A DNA stretch of 64,000 nucleotides from Termitomyces sp. T153 (GCA_018296165.2 JACKQL020000041.1:413466-477465); one strand, 5' to 3'. Positions 23,576-36,921 are shown, counted from the first letter of the stretch. Numbers and translations are program-made. The notes: generated by a model from the sequence alone, not told the origin.

Positions 23576-23839
23576 TCAAGAGGTGTCAATGTCAAAAGCA
23601 TTGCTAGGCACTGTTATGTGTTCTCTAGCAAAATAGGGGACTAGGCAAAAGGTGGCAACAGGGTGATGTAGTATGGAGCAATCTAATTTACAAACAATGT
23701 AAGCGCCTCTATGGTTGTGAGAGATTACCACTAGTGGGCCTAGGTAACGAGGTTTCATCTTTTTGTTATGCATTACCTTGATTCTAGTATTCCTCATCAG
23801 TACAAGGTTGCCTGTTTTGAAATTGTAATCGCATATCAT
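23576..23839 (-). pseudogene. G integrase C-terminal GPY/F-like module
   Basis: Open stretch containing FKTGNLVLMRNT and KPRYLGPLVVISHNHRGAY. This is the GPY/F-type segment that follows the integrase core of gypsy elements and aids DNA binding and multimerisation. It is in the pol orientation and ends 473 bp from the antisense gene. No chromodomain follows, in contrast to E. Confidence 0.7.
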
Positions 23840-24620
23840 AGCGGCATGTTCTGTCTTGAAGTGAATGGCTGCTAAGCAACAAGCGCTAAGAACTTGGCTG
23901 TAAAGGCAGTCTAGATCTTCTTGGCAATGCTGAAGGTCAATTGCTCAGCAGGCTATGAGGTCAGTTGTTGACAACAGCAAGTTTGGCAGTGGTTGCAAAT
24001 ATGTTGCTTCTACTATGTCAGCAGGCAGGAGAGGGTGGGTACCAGTTGTCGCAAAATAAGGGGAGCAACCCATTCACTTGTGCACTGTAACATGTTCTGA
24101 CCAAAAGACTGAGTAAGTAGCAGTACTCCACCTAGACTGATCACCCTCAACCACTTTGAAGAGGGCTTGGCAAACATCAAAATGAGGCCACTCGACTATT
24201 CCATTGGCATGCTTATTGTAACCAGAGATCCAGATGTGGTGCAAGTTATACTTCTTTGCCAAGTAGGTGACTGCCTTCAGAACTGGGGGTCCATTGTCAG
24301 TAACGATTTTGCTAAGCGCTCCCCAATGACAAATGACATCCTCATACAGCCACTTAGCGATGGCTTCAGTGTTCTCTCTGGCAAGCATATGAAACTCAGG
24401 GTAATGAGTCAGCAAACAACGTCCTTGAATGATGTATTTGAACTTATTGGAGGGTGGCATGAACATGGTGTCAACATATATCTTGCTGAACAAGGGCGCT
24501 GGCATAGCAACAGTTGGTGGAATGAGAACCTTGGTTGTCTGATGTATCTGGCAGAGATGGCAAGTCCAAAGGTACCATACAATATCAGCACTAACTTGAG
24601 GCCACCAAAATCATTCTAGG
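23840..24620 (-). pseudogene. G integrase core
   Basis: The open part 24505-24074 holds the integrase core: KIYVDTMFMPP (first Asp), IVTDNGPP (second Asp) and ANGIVEW (Glu), the D,D-E triad that joins element DNA to the target. Upstream, part of the zinc-binding N-terminal domain can be read around 24530-24620. The segment towards 23840 contains stops. Inserts cDNA into host DNA in the nucleus when intact. Confidence 0.75.
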
Positions 24621-25420
24621 AGGGCTGAGCAAGTAGCGAAAAGACCTCTATGTCCCAAGTCATCATGCATAGCCTTCAAGACTCATAAGCAACTAGCAGT
24701 GGGAATGAACAGCTTGTGAGCACCATCTCGATTTCTTTGCCAAAGTTTGCCTCCCATAGCAAAGAGCATAGAGGTGTAGCAAATGAAAGTGGCATAGTCT
24801 TTGTCGCTAAGGCCTTCAGGTCTGACGAGATTGTGAAGCCATTTCTCAACTAAAAGTATGTGAGCATCACTGGTGATAGCTTTGGCACTGCAGGGTACGT
24901 CGCTATAAGTAGTGGTGCCATCATCTCAGAGAGGTAGTATATCATCGCTAGTTGCTACTCATGGGAGAGTGTCAGTGTCACTGGTGAAAGTCGCTAAAGG
25001 ATGCAAATAATTGTACTCAACCAAGGGAGGTAGGCAATGGGAGGCTGTGGAAACTTGGCGAAGTAGCGGCAGCGGTAACTGGACTTGGTGGATGAACCCA
25101 TGCAAGTGATCAATCCAATCCTCATAGACAGAGTTGTCGCTATCATCGATTGGAGGGTCGCCAGGCTGTGGCGGGCATTGCAAGAGACCATCAGGACCAT
25201 GGAAAGTTCCCTTAACATGAACCAGCTCAAAGTGAAACATCAAAATTGCCATAATCCAGTGGTTCATGCTAGCAGAAGGCTGGATGTCAGGGTTCTGAAG
25301 CATACCCTTAATGTATCAAGTGTCGACTTCAATGATAAGGTTCCTAATGCCAATGAGGTACATCCGTAATGCTTGTAGTGCTCAGTAAAGGCCATAGAGT
25401 TCCAACTTGGGCTGACTGAA
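24621..25420 (-). pseudogene. G RNase H and connection domain
   Basis: The readable part 25303-24959 carries NPDIQPSASMNHWIMAI, FHFELVHVKG and GPDGLLQCPPQPGD, typical of the end of RNase H and the following linker in basidiomycete gypsy elements. The stretch 24621-24958 has stops but keeps the orientation. RNase H would degrade the RNA strand of the cDNA hybrid. Confidence 0.65.
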
Positions 25421-26300
25421 TCAGACTTCTCTGTCATTTAGCATAATTGATCCAAAGTGGTTGTAGCGGCATTCCTTGCGATTGTCGCCAGTGCACTGAC
25501 AAAGATAATATCCGACCGCTATATATGATGTATCCACTACTAAGATGACAGGGTCAGGCAATTCATAATCAATAGGAACAAGGGGCTTAGCATCTTGTAA
25601 GGCTTTTATGAGGTCACACTGAGCATTTATCCGATTGGGGCCAAACTCAAAAGGGACGCCAACACGGGTAAGTTTTGTTAGGTTGTTGGCTCGATGGGCA
25701 AAGTTCTTGATGGAAATCCTTAGTACCCTAACAGTACCTAGAAAGGCTTGAACTTCCGATAGCGACTTGCAAGGGCCCCATTGCTTGATTAGCACTAAGT
25801 GACTTTTGTCAGGGATTTGACTACTAGGAGTACAAACATGTCCTAAAATCTTGAATGTCAGGGCGCAAAGAACAAGTTTGTGACTGGAAAAAGTGCCGCC
25901 GCAGTATTTCATTTGCTGGAGAATCCAGTTAAGAAGTTCAAAGAACTCCCAGAGCGCTAGGCAAATGTTCAAGTTAGCGGGATGCTTAGCGGGTTTACCA
26001 TTAACAATCTTCCAGTCCTTGGGTCCTTTAGCGCCAATGTTGTCAATAAAGCGGAGCATGTTATGGGGGATCTCTGGCTGCAAAATCAAGGTAATGTCAT
26101 CATGAAATATAGGCACAGAGTTGGTCCATCCCATCGGCAAGGTCACTAAGCAAAGGGTGCCAAATGGAGTCTGGAATGTCATTAAGTCACGTGATGCTGG
26201 GTCAATAAGTCGCTCATTGTAGCCAACATAGAGATCGAGAGTGGCACCACAGATGCATCCAGTGAAAGATTTCTGCAATGTGATCTGGAAAAGGTGGTAC
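25421..26300 (-). pseudogene. G reverse transcriptase, C-terminal two thirds
   Basis: 285 open codons. Segments TTFQTPFG-like, LVTLPMGWTNSVPIFHDD and LQPEIPH are RT fingers and palm. The catalytic box reads FIDN instead of (F/Y)xDD, so the second catalytic Asp is lost by a G-to-A change. Then come HVCTPSSQIPDKSHL and VQAFLGTVR of the thumb and connection. It is cut at its 5' side by H; the N-terminal part resumes at 32811 after the repeated GGTAC. Confidence 0.85.
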
Positions 26301-27472
26301 TGTCATGACCCGCCCCCTGAACCCCTGCACATTGTCCAGCAACCTCCCAACGCTCTGCACCAAACTGTTCCACCCATGCCCTGCGCCTATTTCAATTAGC
26401 CCTGACGCACCCTTGGCTAACTCTGATGCCTCCCCAGCTAACTCCGATGGCCCCCTGACCAACTTCGACGCCTTCCCCGCAGCCACTGACACTTACCCTG
26501 GATCTCCCGAACCCCGAGAACCACCCCCACTGTTCCTAATCTTCGCCACCCATCATCAACTCAACACCCTGATTCCTCCGACCCATTCTGGAGTATCATG
26601 ACAACCTCGGGGTGACCTGCATTCCCAAATGATCCCATCAATGTATCAGTGCGGCCCGACTCTCAATTGCAACTGACACCCACCCACTCTGTCAAGCTCC
26701 ACCAAGCTCTGCTGCTGCAACTGACGTACTCCAAAGTTCTCCGGTAGTTAGTATATAAGACATCAAGTAGCTCTTTGTACTCTAGTCTTGATATTGCTTA
26801 ATGTTACCTATGGTCTGATTGTTTCCTTCTTGTGTTTTGTGTTTTGTGTTTTGTGATTCGTTTTCCTTAATCTCAGTCTCCTGGCCTTATCTCAGTCTCC
26901 TGGTCTTATCTCAGTCTCCCGGTCTTGTCCTGTCTCCATTTTGTTAATCGTTCTCATTATCATTTCATACCTTCACTTGAATCTACTCTTGTTCCATATC
27001 AACTCCATTTCATTTCAACGCTGTCTCGGTGACTCCATCTGACCATAGTGCCCAAGCCTTCCCCAACCTTAATGACCTCACAAACTCTGCGATTATGATT
27101 ATGAACCCCGACACTCTTCCACCAGGTCCAAACCTCACTCTTCACTCGGTCCCAGACTCCATCAACTCCAATTGATCTTCCATCAAACCCTGGCTCCACT
27201 TCCATTGATTGTGTAGCCGCCTACTCCTTTGCATCCACAAATCTTCCATACGGTCTTCTGCCTGAACCCCGCCAAGCCCGTCCCATTTCCTCATAATCCA
27301 ACTTCTCCGGACTTCCCCGGACCTGTCCAGATCACATCCCGCTGACTATCCACACAAGCCATCAGTGCCCAGAACACTTTTGAGTGTTTGGTTGCCAGTG
27401 CAAGGGGATCACGCCCGCTTAGTAAGGACTTGCCCAGTGCACCTGAGCCCCCAGGGTCAGCGGAACCTGACA
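26301..27472 (+). repeat. 5' LTR of H (family 1)
   Basis: 1172 bp, TGTCATGACC...GAACCTGACA, same length as the 3' LTR. Contains tandem units built on GCTAACTCYGATG near 26420 and a 19-bp tandem repeat near 26875-26930. Confidence 0.92.
26752..26795 (+). promoter_or_regulatory. LTR promoter of H: TATA box and predicted RNA start
   Basis: TATATAA at 26752 and AGTCTTGATATT at 26784-26795, 32 bases apart. Confidence 0.65.
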
Positions 27473-27485
27473 TAATATCAAGACT
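27473..27485 (+). promoter_or_regulatory. Primer-binding site of H (self-priming)
   Basis: TAATATCAAGACT directly after the LTR pairs with AGTCTTGATATT (26784-26795). Confidence 0.68.
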
Positions 27486-30223
27486 CTACCTTTCCCCATC
27501 TGTGATGCCCACATTATCTCCGCACACACAATCAAATAACTCCAATGTCTATAGTCTACCCATGCCTGGAAACCCTTATGATTCATACAGCCCTGCCCAA
27601 TTTGCTGAGGCACATTGAGTCGCAGATCAGACACCAAATGTCCTCTCCGCTCTGGTTACATCCATACAACAGCTCCCCCCCACGGACACCCTCCCCAACT
27701 CACACCCAACCCCCAACCCCTCACACAAACCGTCAAATCATCCCCCACCCCACCCTTACCCTCTCCACCAACTCTGTTCCCTCGCACAAAGTTGACCCCA
27801 ACATCACCCAAAGAACAGCATTCCAAAGCCTGGTGACCATCCAACCAAATGAGCGACAAGGTCTCCAGCACCATGCCAACCCTCCGACCCACAATAATGC
27901 CAACCCGCCGCAAAACCATCACCTATTGCACAAAAGATCGCCAGCCATGATGAGACCACTGAGAACGCACTTCTCCGAAGCCTGCCTATGGATCCACCGA
28001 CCCTCTAGCAACCCCACAGACTGACAAATGTGACTAATCACCAACAACATCACTGAACCCTACTATCAACCACCCGACCTCACCGAGGAACTACACCCTC
28101 CGACAACTAGCCCCAAAACCACCGAAATCAAGTTCAACCCAACACCCCCAACAACAGAGCAAGAACCCCAGACCCAGGCTACGCCCCAACCCCAGAACCC
28201 ACTTCCGGACCTTGGTCGACTCAGCTGTCACCTCTGCCCAACAAATAAAGGGGGCCCCGACACCTCCGACCCAACCCCAACAACCCCAGAACAAGACCAA
28301 GACATCCCCGAGCTTCTAGACAGTCAGGAAAAGAATGGCTACACACCCTCCACTCCGCCACCTGAAGCACAGCCCCAAAGTTAATGAGGAGAACCATGGC
28401 ACCCCACTCCCAACAAGGGACAACTCCGGACCATGCTGCTATTTCAACACCTTCTCCCACACAATCCAGAACCCCCAACCATGAGGACCCTGGACACCGA
28501 ACCTCCCCACATGCCACCCCCGAACCTAAACTCCACCACCAGACCCCACCACCTCCCACAAAGGAACCCCCAGCATAGGAGCCACTCCAAACTAACTATA
28601 GGAAAAAGGACCCTATACAAAGTAGTTCCCCTAAGCACTCTAAACTCACTGACATGTTCATATAAGGGAGGGAGAAGCCCCACCACCATCCAGAACATGT
28701 CGACCAGCCGCTCAAGCGACCTGATGACTCAAAGGGCATATGCTCCGATATCCTTAGGGGACCTCCCCCACCTGGCTCGACGACCCAAACAACCCTGTGC
28801 CAGCCCAAAACCTGCCTGACCCACCCCTCTGACCCCCTCCTCCAGTGCCTCCCCATGACCGACCTCCCTGCCGCCCCCCAACAATCGTGAACAACCATCT
28901 TCCCCCATCCAAGCTCAGCTTCAGGAGCCACCACCACTCCTGCATGACAACTCCACTGCTCTGCAAAAAACCCCACACTGGAGCTCCCCCTCGAATTCGT
29001 GACACAACCCCACTCATAAGTTAAGACCCAACCCCAACCCCTACATCAGCTCTGGACCCCTGGTACTTGCGCTTGGAACTGTGGACTGACAAAATGCACC
29101 TCAGACCCCTTCCTCCACCCGCACCTCCCCCAAAGCCAACACAACCAACAAACCCCCACTGAGTGACCCTTGTGTCAACTCCGGGACTGCCCAATTCTTC
29201 CCTAATGAAGGAACCACTGACCCCCAGGAAGGAACAACCCTCGGAACGAGCCCCAAAGCATCTCCACTGAGGCAAGCCATTCCCCAACCAACCCCTGCGC
29301 TGCCCCTGCCCAAAAGAAACATCCACCAACACAACTCCAACAGACCTCCAAATTCGAGGGAGTGTCAGAAATACATAAGACCCCTCTGTCGGTCTTGGGA
29401 CTTACCTTTGGTCAGGAGAGCAATGTCACGTAGATGACCCAGAACCTCAAATTTTGGCTCCGGACCCAAAGGAACAGGTCGGGACTGATCACCCCGCACC
29501 CTGCCCCCTTGGTCATTGACACTCCAGAGCACACCAAAGCACCACCCAAACATGCCTGCCCACAGATGCAATACTCCAGAACACGACCTCAACCTGGACC
29601 AACTATGCCACAAGGACAAACCTTGCCCACCTGACCCCCACCAATGAAGAGGGCCCCACCGCCTTTGCCACCAGCGCTGGCATAAGGGCCAGATCATGGG
29701 AAGACCTCCATCCCCTCCACCAACTGCACTGCCAAGAAGACCAAAGCCCTGAACCCGCTGGACACCCATGAAAGATTCAAAGGTCCACCCTCCGATACCA
29801 ACACGGCACACATCCCCGCCACAGACCAAAGAAAACCCCTACACCCCTGGTCAGAAATTCCAAGAATCAAACTCAATGCAACACCCTGAAATGCCACGGA
29901 ACTCCACTGGAGAACTCCCACCAACCCCGCTGAACCTCGGGAGCCCTCCCTGCGATGCCCCGCCCTGTCCCGACAAACCCTGGGACTAGCCAGCACAGAC
30001 GGCACTAGCAGGCATAACCCCCACCTCTGGATTCACTAGGGATTCAACTCCCTCTCACACCCCTGCATGTTTCGATTACTTTGCCCTCATACAAACTAAA
30101 ACCTCACTTCACATACCCAGGGACTAAGAAAAGGACATGTTCGCATACAAAAATTATATATATACAACAAGGCAAGGGAGGCAGCAAGTCCAAGAGCAAC
30201 AAGAAATGAGGCCTGCACCCATC
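27486..30223 (+). other. Degenerate internal region of H
   Basis: Begins with the leader seen in C, D and I, then Pro-rich sequence corresponding to the region ahead of protease. A pol trace at about 28618 (GTAGTTCCCCTAAGCACTC) corresponds to EVVPPEY in E. No gag, RT core or integrase can be found. Confidence 0.5.
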
Positions 30224-31420
30224 TCACTCCCTCCCCGGACCCCCCGGCAACCCTACCCCCAGGTCAACTTCCATCTGGGCCTGCACCACCGCTAAGACCT
30301 CCGCCAACCCCGGTAACGCCTCCCCTGTGTCAGCCACCACCTCCCACCATGACCCCAGGGCCACCACATTGCGTCGCCGATGCCCCACCAACAACCTCTC
30401 CAATCATGCCATCCCCTGCTGCAACTCCAGAGGCTGAACCACGGACCCCTGCATCAACCCATCCTGAATCGATGCAAATGCCATGGAGGCACCATCCAAG
30501 AGGACCCGATGCTCCCGCACCCAGCCTAAACCCAGAAAATGAACCATTAGTAACAAACGGAGGAATGGGAGGCAACTCATGGAGGATTCCCACATGCCCC
30601 AAAGCGGCCTCATTGGCCAACCAGTCCTCCCTCCGCCTTACCACCTCCAGCTCTGCCCACAGCGCATCCCCCTCCAGAACTTGTCCCCACCCCTCCACTT
30701 CCCCCGCGGACTGCCACTCCATCTGCATCAGACACTCCCGCAAGCCCCACACCTCTAACGCTCGCTCCATCGCCACATGCACCAATGTGTTCCTTTCCTG
30801 CTCCATCGCCTCTTTCTCCATCTGCGCCATGTCACAGTCCTCCCTTGCCTGTCAGAGCTCACCCTCCTGTACTGCCAATGACGTTGTCAAAGCCTCCACC
30901 TGCTTGCAAAGGAAGACCTCCGTGATCAAAGGAATAGGCATAGGGGGACTCGACGACCGTTCCAAGGGAACACCTGGGGTAGGAGAAAAGAGGAGAGACT
31001 CCAGAGGCCCCACCAATGGCTCGCGCCCATGTGGCCTCTTGCTGGGTCCCACCCCCGAGGGCAGGGAGGCTCGGCACTTTTCCCGAATCACTGCCAAAGA
31101 CACCCCCTTACCCCGACCACCCCGCAAAAACCCCGCCTTCCCTGCAGACTGCCCCACGCTCCCCTCCTTCGGCAATGCGGGACAAAACTTGGTCCACTTT
31201 GGAACCCCCGGAAAATCTACCACCACCACCACGGACGACTCTACAAAAATCCCATCAGTCATCCCAAGAAGACAAGTTGACACCACTTACGACTCCAGTC
31301 CCTGACACTAGCGCAGTGCCAATGCTCAAACTCCTCCCCCCCACTGTCATACACCACCACCTCATCCAAATCAGAAAGTAACAGAATGGGGGAGACTACT
31401 GGAATGCTGGGGGAAGACAT
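30224..31420 (-). pseudogene. Antisense accessory gene of H (short form)
   Basis: Minus strand, starting 213 bp from the 3' LTR of H. Exon 1 31420-31291 is followed by a GTAAGT donor whose acceptor AG has become GG. The long second exon encodes the basic middle (GPSKRPHG), the ARMEKEAMEQERN-type coiled-coil segment and RRREDWLANEAA. The donor of the last intron has changed from GTGAGT to ATGAGT. The final exon has the WVREHRVLLDGA module and ends at TGA 30226-30224. Like C and I it lacks the zinc-cluster exon. Splice-site losses suggest the copy is dead, although the exonic frame is well preserved. Confidence 0.6.
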
Positions 31421-31619
31421 GACAAAAATTTGAGGAACCCTGGGGTATGTCCAAAGCTTTTAATTGATTGAAGAGGACCCTGACAAAGTGGCAGCCGCGC
31501 TTCAACTTCGTCTCCCATGCCGCTATCACTTGCTGCAGACTGATCAATATTGCTTGGCTTTGACTCCCATGCCCTGCCAATCCCCAACCTGCTCCCCACG
31601 TCTCAAAGGGTCTCGACGC

Positions 31620-31633
31620 TGAAGGGGGGGTGA
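31620..31633 (+). promoter_or_regulatory. Polypurine tract of H
   Basis: TGAAGGGGGGGTGA abuts the 3' LTR. Confidence 0.75.
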
Positions 31634-32805
31634 TGTCATGACCCGCCCCCTGAACCCCCGCACATCATCCAGCAACCTCCCAATGCTCCGCGCCGAACTG
31701 TTCCACCCATGCCCCATGCCTATTTCAATTAGCCCTGATGCACCCTCAGCTAACTCTGACACCTCCCCGGCTAACTCTGATGGCCCCCTGACCAACTTCG
31801 ATGCCTTCCCCGCAGCTACTGACACTTACCCTGGATCTCCCAAACCCCGAGAACCACCCCCACTGTTCCCGATCTTTGCCACCCATCATCAACTCAACAC
31901 CCTGATTCCTCTGACCCATTCTGGAGTATCACGACAACCTCAGGGTGACCCATGTTCCCAAATGATCCCATCAATGTATCAGCGTGGCCCGACTCTCGAT
32001 CGCAACCGACACCCGCCCACTCCGTTGAGCTCTGCCAAGCCCCACCACTGCAACTGACGTACTCCGAAGTTCTCTGGTAGTTAGTATATAAGACATCGAG
32101 TAGCTCTTCGTACTCTAGTCTTGATATTGCTTAATGTTACCTATGGTCTGATTGTTTCCTTCTTGTGTTTTGTGTTTTGTGTTTTGTGATTCATTTTCCT
32201 TAATCTCAGTCTCCCGGCCTTATCTCAGTCTCCTGGTCTTATCTCAGTCTCCCAGTCTTGTCCTGTCTCCATTTCATTAATCATTCTCATTATCGTTTCA
32301 TACCTTCACTTGAATCTACTCTTGTTCCATATCAACTCCATTTCATTTCAATGCTGTCTCGGTGACTCCATCTGACCATAGTGCCCAAGCCTTCCCCAAC
32401 CTTAATGACCTCACGAACTCTGCGATTATGATTACAAACCCCAACACTCTTCCACCAGGTCCAAACCTCACTCTTCACTCGGTCCCAGACTCCATCAACT
32501 CCAATTGATCTTCCATCAAACCCCGGCTCTGCTTCCATTGATTGCATAGCCGCCTACTCCTTCACATCCATGAATCTTCCATACGGTCTTCTGCCTGAAC
32601 CCCACCAAGCCCGTCCTGTTTCCTCATAATCCAACTTCTCCGGACTTCCCCGGACCTGTCCAGATCACATCCCACTGACTATCTGCACAAGCCATCAGTG
32701 CCCAGAATGCTTTTGAGTGTTCGGTTACCAGTGCAAGGGGATCACGCCCACCTAGTAAGGACTTGCCCAGTGCAGCTGAGCCCCCGGGGTCAGTGGAACC
32801 TGACA
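31634..32805 (+). repeat. 3' LTR of H
   Basis: 1172 bp, near-identical partner of 26301-27472 with scattered transitions. Confidence 0.92.
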
Positions 32806-32810
32806 GGTAC

Positions 32811-33580
32811 TCCAGAATGGCAAATGGTGACATGGTTTAGTGGCTCAAGACTGTGCACAATCCTGAGCTTACCATTTTTCTTGAGAACACAAAACCATTG
32901 TGAGTGGTAAGTGGAGTTCAAAGGTTTGTAGATGCCAGTGCTAATCTTGTTGTGAATAATTTCGCATACTTCCTTTTCTAGCCCTGGGGGTATGGGATGA
33001 TTGTGCTGGACCCAAGGTACATGTGGAATTGTCAGTATGCATACTGGAGGGAAGAAGTTGGGGCCCAAACTTCCTCGTTTGGAATCTTCCCAAGCAAAAG
33101 CTTTTTCTTGTTTGGTGACTATATTGACTAATACATTGATTTCATTGCTAGTGAGGAACCCTGTGTCATGGTCCTTAACCAGTATCACTTGTTGCTCGCT
33201 AGTGAATTGCTTTGTCAGGATGAAAGTTGGTGGATTTGGGTTAAGTGGAGGCATTGTCACTAGTGGATCGCCAATAATCTGGTGCTCAATTCGAAAGTCC
33301 TCACTAATGTGACTGGTGACAGGTTTGGTTTTCATGGCAACAGGCTTATACTTCTTTTTGACCTGTACTCCTTTTCGCTTAGGGGGTTCATTAGCAACAT
33401 ACTGAGCAGGGAATGGGATGTTAACGTAGGTGGGGGTAGTGTCTGTAATGCATGTGTCAAAGGGTAAAGTCTGTCCAAGAATCAAGGGATTAGATGTATC
33501 AGTGGAAACAAGATATGAACGAGGTGGAAGGGACAAATCAGAAATGTCGCTAGCTGTAATGTAAAGGTATGCTAGCATGG
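32811..33580 (-). pseudogene. G reverse transcriptase, N-terminal part
   Basis: Minus-strand frame with a Lys-rich segment, then ENxIPPGLEKEVCEIIHNK-like sequence, STGIYKPLNSTYHSQWFCVL, KKNGKLRIVHSLEPLN and the end HVTICHSGVP where H is inserted. These are the RT fingers that contact template and nucleotide. The frame joins 26300 across the GGTAC duplication. Confidence 0.8.
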
Positions 33581-33832
33581 GATTAGTCTATGTGTCAGAA
33601 TTAGTAAGTAAAACGTCTTTGTCCAAGTCACAAGATGTTATACAAGTCACTAGACCAGTTGAATGGTTATAGCTGATAATGATTGCTATGTCGCTATCTT
33701 CTTCTTCAATGCCTTCGGCAATGAAAGCAACGGGGCACCTCTGTTTTGAAGCAAACATTTTGGTGGTTGGCCAGTATTGGGGTCCATGATGGTTATAGTA
33801 GTTTCGATGTCGCTAATTGTGTTGACAGTACT

Positions 33833-35624
33833 TCAAGTTAATACATCAAAGGGGCGTCCAAGTAGGATGTCATAAGCAGGGGACCATAAAACGTGGATTT
33901 GGAGATACACAGTAATGTCGCCAATAGTGCAGGGTACGTTGCGAGCAAGTCCTAGCAATTGATCCAGGGTACCATTGGCACTCTGCATATTTAACACAAT
34001 GTTGGGGTTGTAGGATAACCCAATGTCACTAGCAATTTCTGCAGACATCAAAATTATCTGAGAACCACTGTCGTGAATGCATTCCACTTCCTCTTTGTTG
34101 TTGATCAGCATCATGATGGTATGAAGTGACTGAGAATCCTTAGCAACAGTGAGCACCACAGGCTCTTCTCCATGGGGTAGCGAATTGATATAAGCTTTGA
34201 CAGGGTCGACAGAAGCAAATGGTGCCTTGTCAGAGGTAAGTCCATTAGCAGTATCGGCATTGGATCTAAGTGAAAACTGGGGTTCTTCAATAGCGAACAT
34301 TGGCAAAATATCTTTGAAAATGTCACTGGGGTCCTGTACCATATTAGTGCTAGCGCCTACCAAATGTTTGGGCATAACTGCTGTCCTAAACTGATTCCTA
34401 ATGTCCTGTGATACTGAGCAAAGTTTGCCAATTGATACTGTAACCTTGGTGCTTAAAACCTGTTCAAAAACCACTTTAGATTGCTTGATGTCGTAAATGG
34501 GTGGCATAGTTCGATATGTGCTGTCATTAGTTCTGTCTGGAGCAGCGAAATTTCTGTTAGCGGGGGGGGCATAGCGACTAGGGATGCCTGAAAACAGATG
34601 GATGGGAGGCAGTTGTTCATTGGCGATGGTATGTTCAGGTTCTTTGCCTTTGTCTGCAGGCTTAGTGGCAGGAGCCATAGTTGAATCATAAGGGGATGAA
34701 GTTGCCAAGGTGTTGCTAGTCGAGGGTGTTGCCTTTGGGGCATCATTTGCTGGTCGGTAAGCTGCATGGGGAACTTGTATGCCATCAAACTTTTTGCCAT
34801 TTTGCCTGAGTGCAAAGAGTTTGCGTTCCAAAGCCTCAATCCATTCTTCCTTGCTTAGTGCTCGGCCCATAGCAACATCCTGTTGCATTACCTCATGGAT
34901 TAGTGACTGCTGCATAGCTGCCTGCTCTGGATCTGGGTTAGCATTAGAAGAGAGTCTGCCTGTGACAATTTGTCCTGGGTTAAGCCAGTGCCATTCCTTG
35001 ATGCATTCAATATATAGTCGCTTGCCAAAATAATTGGGAATCATAGCGCCAGATGGTAAAATGATCTTGCCTTCAGCGTTACAATGGATCTTACCCTGTT
35101 GAAGCATTTGCTCCATCTTCATACAAGTGCCTCGGACCATGGTGTGACCAACTTCTCTGCAGAAATGACAAGTGCTGTTAGCAAACTGTTGGTGAGATTG
35201 AATGTTACTGTTGGTCAAAAGCGCTTCCAAATGTTCCAAGGCACTGACGATCACTGTAGTGGTCACTAATTCCAAAGTTTCTTGCTTAGGCATAAGCAAA
35301 GGGATGGCTGGCGGGTTAGCAGTTGGCGATGACAAATGAATACCACTGGTGCCATTGCTGGTCTTGGTAGTAGAGGTGTCCATTCCCTTTAAAACCCACT
35401 TCGTGCCTTCAAAAACTTGATCAACTTCATAAGGGTCCTCAGGATGGTGGTTGGGAAGAGTGATTTCAAGATGGTGGATGATTTTAGACCATAGCAATGT
35501 AGGGATCCCTTGTTGGAACAAGCAACATTCCTTGTTTTGATAGAGTTTGCCATTAGCAAGTAACCATCTGGCAATACATTGGAAATCTCTGTAGTAGTCA
35601 GAGAATCTTCCCAAAGTCACTAAG
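33833..35624 (-). CDS. G gag C-terminal part and aspartic protease
   Basis: The longest open frame in the window, 595 codons, in frame with gag upstream of element I (…NSSL joins VTLGRF across the CTAAG duplication). It begins with gag-like helical sequence (YYRDFQCIARWLL) and a Cys/His segment (CHFCREVGHTMVRGTC, about residues 165-180: C-x2-C-x4-H) that may be a modified zinc knuckle. A long variable linker follows, then retropepsin at the end: IHDSGSQIILMS holds the catalytic D-S-G, and DILLGRPF is the usual C-terminal LLGRPW-type motif. It would process Gag-Pol in the particle. A TGA follows at 33833; the pol frame continues with stops toward 33580. Confidence 0.75.
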
Positions 35625-36778
35625 TGTCAGGTTCTGCTGACCTCGGGGGCTCAGCTGCACTGGGCGAGTCCTTACTAGGCGGGCATGATCCCCTTGCACT
35701 GGTAACCGAACACTCAAAAATGTTCTGGGCACTGATGACTTGTGCAGATAGTCGGTGGGGTGTGATCCCGACAGATCTGGGGAGGTCTGGAGGAGTCGGA
35801 TTGCAAGGAAATGGGACAGGCTTGGCGGGGTTCAGGCAGAAGTCCGTGTGGGAGATTCGCAGAAGCGAAGGAGTAGGCGGCTGGGTGATCAATGGGAGTG
35901 GAGCCGGGGTTTGATGGAGGATCAATTGGGTTTGATGGAGTCCGAGACTGAGCAAAGAGCGAGGTTCGAACCTGGTGAAAGAGTGTCGGGGTTCATAATT
36001 GTAATCGCGGAGTTTGTGAGGTTGTTAGGGTTGATGAAGACTTGGGCACAACGGTCAGACAGAGTCACCAAGACAGCATCAGACGGAATGATATGGAACA
36101 AGAGTAGATTCGAGTGGAGGTACAAAACAATAATGAGAATGATAACGAAATGGAGACAAGACAAGACTGGGAGACGGAGGTAAGACTAGGAGACTGAGAT
36201 AAGACCGGGAGACTGAGAGTAAGGGAAACAAGACACGAAACACAAAAAGGAAACAATCAGACCATAGGTAACATTAAGCAATATCAAGACTAGAGTACGA
36301 AGAGCTACTCGACGTCTTATATACTGACTACTGGAGAACTTTGGAGTTCATCAGTTGCGGCAGCGGGGCTTGGCGGAGCTCGACGGAGTGGGCAGGTGTC
36401 AGTTGCGATCGAGAGTCGGGCTGCACTGATACATTGATGGGATCATTTGGGAATGCAGGTCACCCCGAGGTTGTCATGATACTCTGGAATGGGTCAGAGG
36501 AACCAGGGTGTTGAGTTGATGATGGGCGGCAAAGATCAGGAACAGCGGGGGTGGTTCTCAGGGTTCAGGAGATCCAGGGTAAGTGTTAGTGGCTGTGGGG
36601 AAGGCATCGAAGTTGGCCAGGGGGCCGTCAGAGTTAGCCGGGGAGGTGTCGGAGTTAGCCGAAATAGGCGCGGGGCATGGGTGGAAGTTCGGCGGAGCGT
36701 CGGGGGTTTTTTGGGGGATCGGGGGGTTGCTGGACGATGTGTGGGGGTTTAGGGGACGGGTCGTGACATCACCCCCCC
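35625..36778 (-). repeat. 3' LTR of I
   Basis: 1154 bp, family-1 ends, with only two GAGTTAGC minisatellite units near 36630-36660. Confidence 0.9.
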
Positions 36779-36792
36779 TTCAGCGTTGAGAC
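36779..36792 (-). promoter_or_regulatory. Polypurine tract of I
   Basis: Minus-strand TGAAGGGGGGGTGA next to the 3' LTR. Confidence 0.75.
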
Positions 36793-36921
36793 CCTTTGAG
36801 ACACGGGGGGGCAGGATGGGGATTGGCGGGGCATGGGAGTCAAAGCCGAGCAATATTGATCAATCTGCAGCAAGTAATAGCGGCATGGGAGACGAAGTCC
36901 CGGAATTTCCCAAATTTTGTC

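Larger units (their letters stand above)
26301..32805 (+). mobile_element. Non-autonomous gypsy-type element H with antisense gene
   Basis: 6505 bp, TSD GGTAC (26296-26300 and 32806-32810), inserted within the RT of G. Two LTRs of exactly 1172 bp flank 4161 bp of internal DNA. No gag; only a trace of the RT N-terminus near 28620; the antisense gene is retained. Confidence 0.9.

Noticed and set aside
30349..31305. 318-codon open frame on the plus strand in element H
   Set aside because: It is the reverse complement of the antisense gene of H (which runs on the minus strand). It is Pro/Ser/Thr-rich without a recognisable domain, and the intron-exon signals lie on the other strand.
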